A DNA stretch of 64,000 nucleotides from Miscanthus floridulus (lineage: Eukaryota; Streptophyta; Magnoliopsida; Poales; Poaceae): positions 2,081,388 to 2,145,387 of the forward strand of contig NC_089586.1 of the NCBI RefSeq assembly GCF_019320115.1, in the 5' to 3' direction. The notes under the pieces are model-generated. The model did not search any database, was not told where the DNA came from, and worked only from the letters and a program-made list of their open reading frames with translations. This document shows positions 12,140 to 23,297 of this stretch, piece by piece (the stretch's first letter is position 1; the number at the start of each line of letters is the position of its first letter). The position numbers were made by a program, and so were the translations under genes.

Positions 12140-12502
12140 TCATGTAGACCGAGACCATGTCATACTTTCTTCCTCCAAAACCACCTCCTCTTGCTTACCT
12201 TGCAAGAACACTATCTCATCAACATGTTGTGGATTTCCTGTTTGAACACACGAATATTTCCAAGGAAATATTTTGTAGCAAAAGCGGTATGGTAGTATAA
12301 CTTGGTAAAGGTACTTGGTCAACAACCTTGATATCAGCGCATGTCGAGCAACATCACATGTGGTAGTTGTTCCACAGGGAGCCCTCGGTTTTGTCGTGGC
12401 ACCATAAGCTATTAACCAGGCAACTATTACCAACTTACATGCCCTAATGGCGGTGGGGTCATAGACCATAGAGTAAGAGGAGTATTGCAAGGGAAAATTC
12501 AA
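12140..12502 (-). pseudogene. Open stretch of about 120 codons, function unknown
   Basis: This is the longest open frame of the internal region. It contains YDPTAIRACKLVIVAWLIAYG and a cysteine-bearing middle part, and ends with an acidic stretch and SMTWSRST. There is no ATG at its upstream edge; the frame simply continues from further upstream, so it is an internal or C-terminal piece. It lies downstream, in the minus sense, of the coiled-coil pseudo-ORF and could be a further part of the same protein. I do not recognise a family. Confidence 0.35.
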
Positions 12503-13019
12503 ATAACAAAGGTTCCCTTCACAACAAGGGACACGGAATTCAAATCCAGCGGCAGATTTGTTTTAAAAAGATTCAAGTGTTCTATGGGGACATCCACAAT
12601 TTGTTGATACAATGTCCTATGTTATCCAATCATGGCTGGTCTATTAGCATTTGAATGGAACTTCTCTTGTAACCCGCTTAATATTGCCCTTGAAAAGTTT
12701 AAGCATATTTAACAAAACTTAAGGTAGATGAATGTAATAAACATAGCAAAACAAACAAACTGCACATTCCAATAGTCTTATATGGGTACATCATACAGGC
12801 ATTCAGGCTCACATTCATGACCCATCATTCACCTATGGTTGGACGATCTCAACAACTATGAACGAGGAACAACGACAAGAGTACAATACCGGAGGACAGT
12901 GACGAAAAACACTACTAATATGAGTACAGCATCCCAAGGTGACTAAGCTACTCTAGAACCACGCATCTTCATTCCTAGGCTTGGTGGATTCTTCTACTGC
13001 CCTGGCTATGGATCTGCAT

Positions 13020-13745
13020 CTTCTCATGGCAATGGCTGAGTGAGAGGAATCAAGGGTTCTGCTTCTAACACTTCTGAAGGTGGAGGTGCTGGCGGTACTA
13101 CAACACCAGTTCTTCTTCTTTCTGGCTAGTGGATAGGGATCCCTTCCAAGATCAGGGCATCCTACCTTTTAGCAGCCAGCATCCTCTGCTTGGCCCTAGT
13201 GACAAGATAGGCACAGCTGATGGATATGCCGATCTTTAGCCTCCTTTAGAGTTTTCGATATGGCAGTCTCCTGGCTCTCAACAGCTGCAGCACTAGCATG
13301 TGCTTTGGCGAGCTACACCTGGAGCATCTAGGTGAAGATCTCAGCTTCCTCGGCTTGATGGAGACAAATCCTTAGTTCCAAGACTTTCCAGTCATACTAC
13401 TCATCTAGGGCAAGCAGGTACATGGTCAAGTGCACCACGGTAGGACTATCTTCTTGCACATCTCGCCCTTGCAAAGCCTCCATGCGAGCCCTCCATGCCT
13501 ATCGATTCTTGTATAAAGGTGGAAGGAACCTCATGGGGGTATGGGCAATGGGCTCCTCATAGATCTAGCAGAGGTACCGCAAGGCTTTGTGGGCCACAAC
13601 CAGGTAGGTATCGATGAAGCTAAACCCAGTTGCATACTCTAGGCTTTAGTGAGGTCGGGGAACACTCTTCCTGATGTAGACGGTAACCTCACACCGCTCG
13701 GTGCCATGCTCCTCATACTCACAACCCTCATACTCAAGATGATCT
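13020..13745 (-). pseudogene. Decayed coiled-coil protein ORF of the non-autonomous element
   Basis: Minus-strand translation gives YEYEEHGTERCEVTVYIRKS, YLVVAHKALRYLC, IYEEPIAHTPMRFLPPLYKN, AWRARMEALQGRDVQEDSP and VVHLTMYLLALDE. An Ala/Glu-rich, coiled-coil-like stretch, AYLVTRAKQRML and a proline-rich end with LIPLTQPLP follow. From memory this matches hypothetical retrotransposon proteins that recur in grass genomes on non-autonomous gypsy elements; no enzymatic role is known to me. The frame is broken by at least five TAG codons, each where Gln (CAG) is expected, and by one frameshift before AYLVTRA. It was probably once an element-specific structural protein. Confidence 0.55.
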
Positions 13746-14598
13746 TTGACTCTGAGCTTTTGTAGGGTGGCATGTAGGATTCTGGGAAAACCCTCAATGT
13801 TCTGGCAGTAGCTACTAACCTAGGCTCCTACCATTTCTGGCGGTGGTTGTGAGGAAGGCTGAGCGAAAAGCTGGCTCAAAGGAAAAGCTAAGTGAGCTAA
13901 AGTGGACTGAGTGGTGGTACCAAGGGCTAAGTTAGGCTCTGCTTATAAAGGTAGAGCATTCAGTGGTTCTGACGCTGTCCACCAGGGTGCCTGCACGGGG
14001 TCACTACGAATGAATCGACCAAATTTTTCACGTGTTCGAGGCAAGCGACATGTGATGCCATTACTGACTAGTATGACTACAAGGCAAGTGTCCGACAAGA
14101 GCATAGAAAAGGGGTATGGGGAGACATGGGTCACGATAGATGTAAACCATGGGCGAACGTAGAGCATGAAGCCACAGTGCAGACCTAACTCTAGAACATG
14201 AACGAGTCAGTCATGCACAATACGACTCGTGTGACACCTATAGATGGCGTGTCTGCAAGCAATACGAGTGCTATAATGCACAACAGGATATGCATGAATG
14301 CACATCCTATATGTCCTTACACTATTGCCAACATATAGGGTAATCATTCGCAGAGTTTTGGCACATCGTCCTCTCCCTGTAACTAGTCAATACTATTGGA
14401 CTATGCTCAAGTCAGTGTACCTGCAGAAAACTTGATTAAGCCTACCTAAGTCAGCAGAGTGTCATCTATCCTAGATACATAACCATAGTACTAGGGCTAC
14501 TTATATAACTTCACATAGAGACGTCATATTCCTTAAAAAGAATTTGTTGTCAAATTTTATTTTAGAAAAGGATTTTGAAGCTTTATTTCCTCATTTAT

Positions 14599-14610
14599 GC
14601 TCTGATACCA
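14599..14610 (-). other. Primer-binding site, initiator-Met tRNA type (minus strand)
   Basis: GCTCTGATACCA is the complement of TGGTATCAGAGC. It is separated from the 5' LTR edge by two bases. This orients the element to the minus strand. Confidence 0.8.
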
Positions 14611-14612
14611 CC

Positions 14613-15775
14613 TGTGTCAGAACCGCCTAATCTAATGCCTCTTAGGAGTGCTCGTCTTCCATTAGACACTAAGCACCCAAGAGAGAACACTAAATTACTC
14701 GGTTTCATCGGGCATACCCCAGGGGAGAACCCAAAAATCCATATTTTCCATCAGGATCATAAATGAGAGAATAAAGCTTACATCATTCTTAATCATTTCT
14801 TACATCACTTTTAATACAACATCATAGTATAATATTTGTTATTACAATAGCAGAATTTAATCATATTATCAGAGTTATAAACAATTTAGTGTAACAGCGG
14901 AATATAAATATGTGATCAGAATTACAGCGGAAATAATTATCTATTCATGGCATGATGAAGCATTGATATGTAAACTATGACAATAGATTATAAAACTTTC
15001 ATTTATAAAAGCATTTGGTGAGAGTTATAAATAAAAACTATGATCGCAGCATAATGGAAATCCTCTCTGAGCCCACCAGGAGGAATCCACACACAAGAGT
15101 CAGCTCTAGCATCCACTTGTCACCTGCAATAGGGGGAATAAAACCCTGAGTACTCAATTGTACTCAGCAAGACTTACCCAATAGGAGAAAAGAAAAGACT
15201 CCAAGGATATGCAAGGCTATCTGGCTTGTGGGTTTATTGCATTTGCAGGAAGCATTTCTAAGCGTGTGTCCTTATATTCGATTTTTATTAATAGCCACAT
15301 TGGTTCATTAACTAACCATTCTATGTAAGCACCGATGCTACTTTCAAGCAGGTGGTAAGCAATCAGATTTCCTTTTTCCATCTTTCATCTTTCAGTTCTT
15401 ACTATGGTGCTAGACACAAAACAAGCCATACCAGATTGCCCGGCGATTCATGAATCAATGTCCCCAGCTGGGTACCCCGAAAACACATGCTCCGCTTGTA
15501 CCCAAGGCACAAGCAGGACCAACCCATCACCCTCCTATCCTAGGGTCCTAGGTCCTTGCCCAAACTAGGACTCCAAGCCCTCGCCCCTAAGTCCCAGACT
15601 CAGTGCGGTGCAAGGACCTCCTCCACCAAAACAAAACCCTGATAGTCAGTCCAGAAAGAGCCGGAACCCACGACAAGAGAGCAACAAGCCTTCCAAGCGC
15701 CCATACCCAAGTATGTGCTCAGGATAATAAGTTCGTGACTTGCCCACGATGCCTTATGCAATGATCGGTCCTTAA
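14613..15775 (-). repeat. 5' LTR of the non-autonomous element, truncated
   Basis: It begins TGTGTCAGAACCGCC, the complement of the LTR end GGCGGTTCTGACACA. The solo LTR at 51848-56034 ends GGCGGTTCTGCCACA. The stretch 15540-15760 matches 5775-5910 joined to 7566-7680 and supplies the empty site for the copia insertion. It is cut at about 15775, where Athila-like LTR sequence begins. Confidence 0.7.
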
Positions 15776-16352
15776 CTGAGCACCATAGCCCCTTTTATAG
15801 TGTGTAGAGGGCATGGGGGTACTTGTAGGTGAAGATGAGGCGGTGGGGCATCGACCGACCGTCCATTGCACCACCTCACCATCCGACGGTGATGGATGGC
15901 CTCTGGATGGTGGTTGTATGGTAGGTAAGTCGGTTTCCTAGCTAGTGAGGCAGTTTCGAGGTCAGTTTGGCCCCTCCAAGTGTATGACAGCGGGCCACTG
16001 GATCCAAGGCAGCTCAATGTGCACCTTTGGATCAAACAGTCATGGATCAATGCTAGGGATGCAGTGAGGAGGCCATCCCATGGATCAATGATGTGGTAGG
16101 GGGCAGGTGGCCATTGGCCGACATTGGCCATGGCTGGCTGACATGGCATGTGGGCCCATGGCTCCCCTGCCACGTCCACCTGCCTTCTATGCTTCATATT
16201 TGTCCTTTTTTATGATTTTCTCTGCATACAAATAATTTTTCAAGTACAAGTGGAACTAGGTGAATTATAAACATAATATGGCACATGTGATGTTGTTTTA
16301 CCTTGATTTGGGTGGAATGTTGATGGTCAAATTAGGTGTTTAGTGACCATCA
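15776..16352 (-). repeat. 3' LTR of an Athila-like gypsy, truncated
   Basis: It is a direct repeat of 20871-21225. The right edge GTGACCATCA is the complement of an LTR start TGATGGTCAC, followed by a complementary PPT (16353-16377, AAGCTCCTCCAAGC). The part equivalent to 20127-20870 is missing on the left. Minus-strand frames here are spurious. Confidence 0.7.
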
Positions 16353-18070
16353 ATAAGCTCCTCCAAGCTACCCCTTTGCTCGTCCCAAGCAAAGATGCGG
16401 GTTTAGCATGTTGGACAAGGAATTGCTTCAATGTAACGCCCTGCAAAAACTCTTATACAAACCAATACTACCTCTTGAGTTGAGCAAGTTAGTGCTAGAA
16501 ATTCACCGTCAGTCTTAGCCATATGGGGCTCATAGCTTTCACCTTGACATAGACAGTTGCAAGATTAGCATAGCATAGATAGAAACTTTCTTCCCTACTT
16601 TGGTTTAGCTAAGACTTCCTAGAGGTTTTCAAGGTTTTTGAAAGAAAAACTTGCCTAAGTTCCTCAAATGGTACGCTTAATCTCTCAATGGTGTTTAAAT
16701 CCTCCCCAAGGCCAAAAGATCTTAGCCTTTTCTCCTACTCTAAGGCTTATGTGGAGTTCATAGGTAGTGAATAAAAAAGCGAGGCTTACTTGAATTGAAT
16801 TTGTTGCTAAGTCAAACACTTAGATTGCAAGGAGCAACAAGTCATACAAAATGATCTAGATGTGCAAGTGTGTGGTATTTGGTGGAAGTGGTACTCCTTT
16901 TGAGCTTCCCTTCTTCTAGATTTCTTTTTGAGAGGGCATGTCTACCTTACTCTTTTTCTCTTCTTTTTTTTGAATAATAGAGCTTTTGCTCTTTTTCAGT
17001 AGCCCATGCCTCTCTTTATAATGATAGATAGCTAGAGGGGTATCAACATATGTCTGTTATGGAGCAAAGGGTGCATAAATATGGAATGGTGGTTGCATAC
17101 TTCCGGTGTAGAAGTAGCATATATATATTTGGAGTGTACGTGATCTTGATCAAAAGGTATAACAAGTTTCTCTACTCAGATCAACAAGGCTGGACAAAGC
17201 TCAAAACAAATAAGCAGCTTTTTGTGTAGGCTTATCATATCAGAAAGCATATATTTGGCTCTGGTAGGAATTTTTTTACCATTGAGAAACTTCTAGCAAG
17301 AGTTTTTTTTGTAAGAACAAACTCTAGGTTGTCTCAACTATTCCTCAGACAAGTTAAAAAGAATGACTCTAATCTTTGCCACACATATCTCACAAAAGTC
17401 TATACTTGGTTCTAGCATTCGCAACCCACAACAACAGTCAACATAAGATGAACTCTAATTTTGCATGCTCAAAACTTAAGAAGTAAAGGGTTGTATAACA
17501 AGCTTTTGCAAAGTATCACAAAGCAATTATTCATCATTTCCAAAAGGTATTTTAACATCAATTTTCATAGCAAGAGTGTTTAAGGCAGCTTTAATGATTC
17601 TCCTCTATAATGGTTATAATAGCATAATTGTATTCATATTCTATTGTCATTGTTATGCTACTATTATTATTGTATATATCATGCATTTTTCCAATACAAA
17701 GAATTAATGCAGATAAAAGAGAAGGTGTGAATTACTTCATACCTAAGTGGGAGAGGTACTCCCCCAAGCTTGCCTTTTGTGGAGGTTGGAATCTTCTTCT
17801 TGGGTAGCTCTTCTTGAATCTTTCCTTATTTATTACTACTACGATTATTTATTACTGAGGCTATTTATTATGATATTTATTTTATTGAAATATTTATAGA
17901 TTTTTATATTATTATGAATTTATTCTAAATGCTAGTACTTCATAAGTACCTTTATTGAAAATGTAAACATGCAATGCAACTAATAACCTAACATGTAATG
18001 CAAAGTTGAAAAGGGAAATATGCAAATGCAACCTATACTAAATGCAATAAAAGCGTACCATCTAGTACTA
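16353..18070 (-). mobile_element. 3' non-coding internal region of the Athila-like element
   Basis: It is AT rich with long T runs and without coding. In a complete Athila element, RT, RNase H, integrase and usually an env-like ORF would lie between the protease and the PPT. All are absent, so most of pol has been deleted or the element was mobilised in trans. Confidence 0.6.
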
Positions 18071-18072
18071 GC

Positions 18073-18597
18073 TCATGGTTGTGCCTCCTTACGCTGGGGT
18101 TCTTCTTCCTTGTACCAAAATTCTTCCTCCTTGTTTTCTTTAGGGGTACTCACAGGATCAGGCGACGATGATGTAGACGATGCTTCTTTCTTCTTGTACC
18201 ATGTCCCTCTTGGCTTTGGCTTATTCTTGCCAGGCTCTTCCTTCTCAATTGGCTTTGGCTTTCTGGTTCTTCTCTTCTTTGGTTGCTTCTTTCTTTCTTG
18301 TTTCTCATAAAAGACAGGTTTTCTAGTGGCAAAAGCAAAGGTTTCTTTTCTTCCATCTAAGTGGAATTGAATGCGTCCAGATGCCACATATATACAAGCA
18401 TTAGCGGAATTGAGAAAAGGATGGCCAAGGATGAGGGGTGCATCCCTATCATTTAACATGTCTAATATCACAAAATTAGCTGGCATAGAAACACCTCTAA
18501 TTTCGACCAAAAGGTCAAGGGCTATACCTTCTACATGGCGGACTGACTGATCAGCTAGTTGCAAATAGACAGAAGTTGGAGCTAATTCAATGTAGAA
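18073..18597 (-). pseudogene. Athila-like protease region and linker
   Basis: The minus-strand frame continues from gag, after a TAA at 18598-18600, in the same register. It shows YLQLADQSVRHVEGIALDLL, VEIRGVSMPANFVILDML and DAPLILGHPFLNSANACIYV, which are the C-terminal flap and ILGHPFL box of Athila-type retroviral aspartic proteases. The upstream part carries the degraded catalytic region. It is followed by a very basic K/R/E/P-rich linker and ends at a TGA near 18073. No RT follows. Confidence 0.7.
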
Positions 18598-20010
18598 TTA
18601 GTTTTCATAAGTTTCCTTAGACATTATGTTCACACTAGATCTAAGACCACAAATTGCATTTTCAAAAGTATGAGGACCAATAGAGCAAGTAAGAACAGGA
18701 CTTCTAGGATCACCTTTCTTAATAGGAACACCCCAACCATCTAAACCAAAATCATACCTTGATGTGATGAGGTTGGCGCTCTCCATGAATTCTTTAGGCT
18801 TGCCAGGAATTCTTCCTTTCTCAAAAGATGGGATAACAACTGCTAATTGTGCTAATTGGGTTTCTAGCATCTTATTAAAGCTAAGTTGATTCTTTATAGC
18901 GAAAGAAAAATCATCTAATTTAGCATTTATGTTTTCCAACATCTTATCATTAGCATGAAGTTTCTTATTTATACTATCGGTCATTCTACCTTGACTATAG
19001 ACAAGATCTTTATTGAAAGGATAACTATTACCTTGATTACTCGGACGTTTCGAATAATTATAGTAATTATTACCTTGGTTGTTGGAGCGCTGATTCCATC
19101 CTTGATTTTGAGGACAAAAACCATTGTCATTATTGACAAAGTTGAGATCTTCATGGGTCTCGAGGCAGAAATTGCCTGAATGTCCGGTCTCTCCACAAAT
19201 TTCACAAGTCATGTGGGTGTCCATGGCTTGTACAGTTTCTTGGGCACTCATTTTCTTGCAATTTTCTAGTCTCTTTACGAGCAGATCTACCTTGGCTACA
19301 AGCATGTCAACTTCTTTAAGAGAATGCATACCTCATTTGTGGGGCTACAGTCGTTCATCGCTCCATCCTTGGATGGAAACCATCTTCTCGATCAATGCCT
19401 TGCCATCTGTGACATTAAGTGAAAAGAATGTTCCTCCAGTGGTAGCATCTAAATGGCTCCTATCCAACGAAACTAAGCCTTGGTAGAAGTTCTGGATCAA
19501 AAGCCAGTCTTCCATACCATGGTGTGGGCATGCGGTGACATACTCTTGCATTCGTTCCTAGCCTTCAGGAATCGGCTCATCAGCTTGTTGTTGAAAGCTA
19601 GAGATTTTGTTGTGAAGAGCATTGGTCTTACCCATCGGGAAGAACTTAACTAGGAAAGCGTTGGAATACTTATCCCATGTATCTACAGCATTGTGGTTTG
19701 AGTAGAACCATTGTTTTGCTTTTCCCAACAAATAGAATGGGAAAAGATGAAGACGTATGGCCTCTTGGGTCACTCCCTTAATGGTAAAGGTGCTACAAAT
19801 CTCCAAAAAGTATTGGAGACGTGCATTAGCATCTTCGTGGGCTTTACCATAGAAAGGATAGCTTGCACCATCATGATCAATGCGAGCTTAAGCTCAAAGT
19901 GAGTGTCCGCATTTCAGGACCAGTGACTACATTAGCAGCCGAAGGGGCAAAAAAACTCATGGATGGTCCTATTGGCCATGATCGTGCTAGGAAGAAAAGA
20001 AGGTAATTAA
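18598..20010 (-). pseudogene. Athila-like gag with CCHC zinc knuckle
   Basis: One minus-strand register runs from about 20010 to 18598. It reads ARIDHDGASYPFYGK, ANARLQYFLEICSTFTIKG and IRLHLFPFYLLGKAKQWFYS, the core of the retrotransposon gag family. It continues with TWDKYSNAFLVKFFPMGKTN, FYQGLVSLDRSHLDATTGG and the knuckle CEICGETGHSGNFC, of CX2CX4HX4C spacing, followed by an Asn/Gln-rich tail. The register is never shifted but is broken by a TAG (19558-19560), a TAG at 19345-19347, a TGA near 19333 and a TAA (18598-18600). Gag would package RNA into virus-like particles. Confidence 0.8.
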
Positions 20011-20104
20011 AAAGAAAACAAAAAAGGAAAAGAAGGTTGCTAAGACGGAGACCTAGCTAGCAGAACCTAACGACAAATTAGTAACACAGACCAGTTGCCT
20101 TACT

Positions 20105-20118
20105 CGACAATGGCGCTA
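20105..20118 (-). other. Primer-binding site, Athila type (tRNA-Asp-like)
   Basis: CGACAATGGCGCTA is the complement of TAGCGCCATTGTCG, close to the TGGCGCCGTTGTCGG site typical of Athila elements. It lies eight bases inside the 5' LTR edge. Confidence 0.7.
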
Positions 20119-20126
20119 GAAATGCT

Positions 20127-21240
20127 TGTTGGTGTTTCTTAACATCACTACTAGGAGTATATCCTAGCAGTGGCGCTTGAAATACCTGTTGACGATGGTT
20201 CATAAGTGTGTGTATATAGGAAAGGGGATTCCACAAGCACACAAAACTATCATGTAGCACTTTGCTTGGTGAGTACCGAGTGTCGAATTTATATTTTCCC
20301 AAAGGAAGGCGGTTTGGCATGTCAGGAAATGTAGCTAGGTAGACTAGGTAGGTGGGTTTAGCAACACAGGGGTGATGAGGGTAGTATGGATGATGGATAG
20401 AAAAAGATAAAAAGGTTTTTGATCACACAGGCAGAGGTAAACTAGAAGTTAGTGTAGCTGAGTGTAAGAAGTAGAGTATGTAATCTTAAAGCAACAAAAG
20501 TAACTTAATGATAGTGAGATTGTCCTTACTATGAGGGGCGTACTTGCATTGGATTTAACCAAACATGAAGCACAACAAGCCCTACGTTTTAATAACTAGA
20601 CCCTATGTGGTGGAATATAGAGGAAGGAAAGGGGTGTCACCACCTGCCAACTACCACAATCTAACCGAGGATCTAGCCGTACGTACAGGCAAGATATAGA
20701 CTAAGCACCATGCTTAATCTATAAACTCGTTGTTTTGATCTGAGCTTCGGTGAAATGAGATCGAAACACCCTAACCAGACGGTAGGACAAGTACTAATGA
20801 TGATATTGGAGAGCTTTTGTGAGCTTGGAACACTTGGAATGCTTCAGAGCTGCTAAGTGATGATCTCCACCGAGCACCACAGCCCCTTTTATAGTGTTTA
20901 GAGGGCATGGGGTACTTGTAGGCGAAGATGAGGTGGTGGGGCATCGATCGACGTTGGCCACGGTTGGCCGACCGTCCATTGCATTGCCTCACCATCCAAT
21001 GGTGATGGATGGCCTCTAGATGGCGGTTGCATGGTAGGTAAGTCAGTTTCCTAGCTAGTGAGGTAGTTTGGAGGTCGGTTTCACCCCCTCCAAGTGTATG
21101 ACAGCGGGCCCAGGGATTCAAGGTAGCTCAACGTGTACCTTTGGATCAAAGCGCCATGGATCAACGCTAGAGAAGGAGTGAGGAGGAAATACAATGGATC
21201 TATGATATGGTAGGGGCGATCTAGTGGTGGACATTGGCTA
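20127..21240 (-). repeat. 5' LTR of the Athila-like element, outer end lost
   Basis: The inner edge TGTTGGTG (20127) is the complement of an LTR ending CACCAACA. Positions 20871 to about 21225 repeat the left LTR. The outer part, with the expected TGATGGTCAC start, is not found; homology fades near 21225-21250. No TSD can be tested. Confidence 0.65.
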
Positions 21241-21443
21241 GCATGTAGAACATCTGGCGATAGTCTGGCACGGTGGGGTTTGGGCCCAAACCGCACTAGA
21301 TCTGTTAGGCCAAGAGCTCAAGATATGCTCCCAGAAGTCCTAGCGAAGGGGGCGACGCTGGGGTCCCATTGCTCACCGGTGTAGCCCCATGGAGTGGACA
21401 AAGCCCACCATAGCAGTCGGTGACATAGGCCAGGTAGTGCAAA
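21241..21443. other. Unresolved joint sequence between LTRs
   Basis: No coding, LTR end or known motif is seen. It may be the diverged outer part of the Athila LTR or a remnant of the element hit by family G. Confidence 0.3.
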
Positions 21444-22223
21444 TGGGGATCCCAATCTTCCATCAGGTAGTGATAACTATCGTTGTGTCGGAGAATGACA
21501 CACCGAACCGACTTTAGATCGAAAGATCAAACCCTGCAATCTTAGCACCACAACTCCTCTGGTTATCAACCAAGACACGAATCCGGTTGACCTCACCAAC
21601 AAAGCTAATCCTTGCCTGCGCAACGAAGAACACAAGCAAGAACAAGAAAGAAAGCAACCAAATTGCAGATGAATGATTAATCTCACGAAGTTGGGGTCTC
21701 ATAAACCGATGAATGGCGAAACTATTCTTGACAGATTAATCTAAGCAAAACCCAAGACCTAATGACGGTGGCGGCGTATGATTATAAAGGTCTTAGGGTC
21801 ATCGCCTACCCTGGACATGCCCCCTAATAGGCCCAAACATGATACACGGTCCAACGGACCAAAAGACGGTGTTGCAGCACCCTGGCAGATTCTGGACGCT
21901 GAATTGTTTCAATGATTCCCATTGATTTCGATGGGCTTTTGGCACAAGACCACATAGATTGGATTCCTTATCAAATTATCTTTCCAACCATATGTGGATT
22001 GTTGAAAATAGAGTCTGAATGCATCCTGGGTGACTAGTTTAATATAGACTAGTTTGAGAGGCTGAGACAGACTTGAACTTGAGTTGCTTTGGGTCTCCAC
22101 CTCGGGGACTCGAACCTAATTAGCCTCGGGTCTCCTTCTTGACTTGGACACCCTTGCTGGACTCCTATCCCTCCATACCATGTGCCAAATATGGTCATAT
22201 GCATGGGTGTCTTGTCGTCATCA
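21444..22223 (-). repeat. Family G gypsy LTR, sense minus, apparently alone
   Basis: It is the direct counterpart of 26966-27686 and of the split LTR at 30149-30259 plus 43184-43858. The right end GTCATCA is the complement of the LTR start TGATGA. The left end is altered (TGGGGATCC against TGGAAACTGGGATCC). No PBS, PPT or matching 5-bp flanks are visible, so it is a solo LTR with lost TSD or a truncated piece. It is about 780 bp, near full length. Confidence 0.7.
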
Positions 22224-22391
22224 CTGATGGGGTAAAAGCACAATGGCAACCAACCGTAATGAACGCACCTACTCGCAAGGGATCGAGCGACGAAGCTCGA
22301 ATAAGCCACGACTACACACCCATGCTCTGACATGGATGCGCATCAGCGCTTTCATGGTCACTTTGTGATCGTAAAAATGCTTAGGGGCTAC
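22224..22391 (+). mobile_element. 3' internal remnant of family F with PPT
   Basis: A purine tract GCTTAGGGGCTAC (22379-22391) directly precedes the family F LTR and resembles the CTCGGGGGCTAC tract usual in Tat-lineage elements. The remainder has no recognised coding. Confidence 0.5.
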
Positions 22392-23149
22392 TATCATGGT
22401 TATAACCCTAGGGTGTCTCAAGGCACCGATTAGTTAATAGGCCACGCGACTCGCAATACGCTAGCTAGTGAAAGCACAAACGACCGAGGCCCTGCTAAGC
22501 TGAACAAACTAGGCCAAGATGCTAAGGACAAGGTTAGTCATGACCCCTTCCTCCCACCATAGCCACACGGCGCCCCGAGGACACAAGACCTCTCCTCCGT
22601 TATGACTCCTAAAAGGATAGGGAGAGGTCAAGCCCCACCAAGTATGCCTATTCTGACAAGGACATGCACACCGCACTGACCTCACAAGGACCGAGGGGAC
22701 AACAGTCACCTCGGTCCGGTCAAACACCAACCCTATGCCATGCCACATAGACAAGACCATACCGCTCTAAAGCGGTGACGATAGGTACGATGACCACTGG
22801 CTAGATATGGCCCGATGAGACAAGAGTATGATCAAGGCACCCTTTCTAGACATTCTGAGTCCCCTACTCATTTCACTCACTCTCCATCATAGTAGGGTGC
22901 CTAAAGCTTCCCTTCGAGCAGCCCATCGACAAGCATAGGTTCTTCTTCCTCTTCCACCATTCTTGCACCCCCATCGTAAGAACTTCAAAGCATTCAAGCG
23001 AGGAACATGCACTCTATCATTTCTAAGACTAGACGTTGGGCTCTGGCCGTAACTAGTATAAATCCTCATGTCTTTTAGATGCTACCATTGTCTTCATAGA
23101 GCAGCATGGCAATCATAAGTTTACTAGTCCAGTTTATGAAATACCGACA
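22392..23149 (+). repeat. Family F LTR (3' LTR), sense plus
   Basis: It starts TATCATGG (TG changed to TA) and ends ACCGACA. Positions 22840-23149 are inverted-homologous to 63542-63830, where a PBS identifies that copy as a 5' LTR. It is about 758 bp. It abuts Tat/RIRE2-like internal sequence on its right without a visible TSD. Confidence 0.6.
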
Positions 23150-23297
23150 CTATTATTATACCTTAGCACAGCTAGGGAACCTTCTCCTTGATGCTCCCTG
23201 ATGAGATCCTAACATATGGGAATGTTAAGCCCTAGGTTCAATCGTTCTCGAATGAAGAATACTCTCGACCGACCCCTCTAGGATTGCTCGGGGGCTA
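23150..23297 (+). mobile_element. 3' internal end and PPT of the second Tat/RIRE2-like element
   Basis: It is inverted-homologous to the stretch just right of 5279 and ends in GCTCGGGGGCTA, the polypurine tract before the LTR at 23298. Confidence 0.55.

Larger units (their letters stand above)
11135..14612 (-). mobile_element. Internal region of the non-autonomous Del/Tekay-like element
   Basis: It is bounded by a complementary PPT (11135-11152) and a complementary PBS (14599-14610), with an LTR on each side in the same orientation. At about 3.5 kb it is too short for gag-pol, and I find no RT, integrase or zinc-knuckle motif. It carries a decayed coiled-coil ORF (13020-13745) and an open stretch at 12140-12502. 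Confidence 0.6.

Noticed and set aside
21444..22223. Complete solo-LTR insertion with TSD
   Set aside because: The flanks GCAAA and CTGAT do not match and the left LTR end is altered, so a clean solo LTR cannot be claimed.
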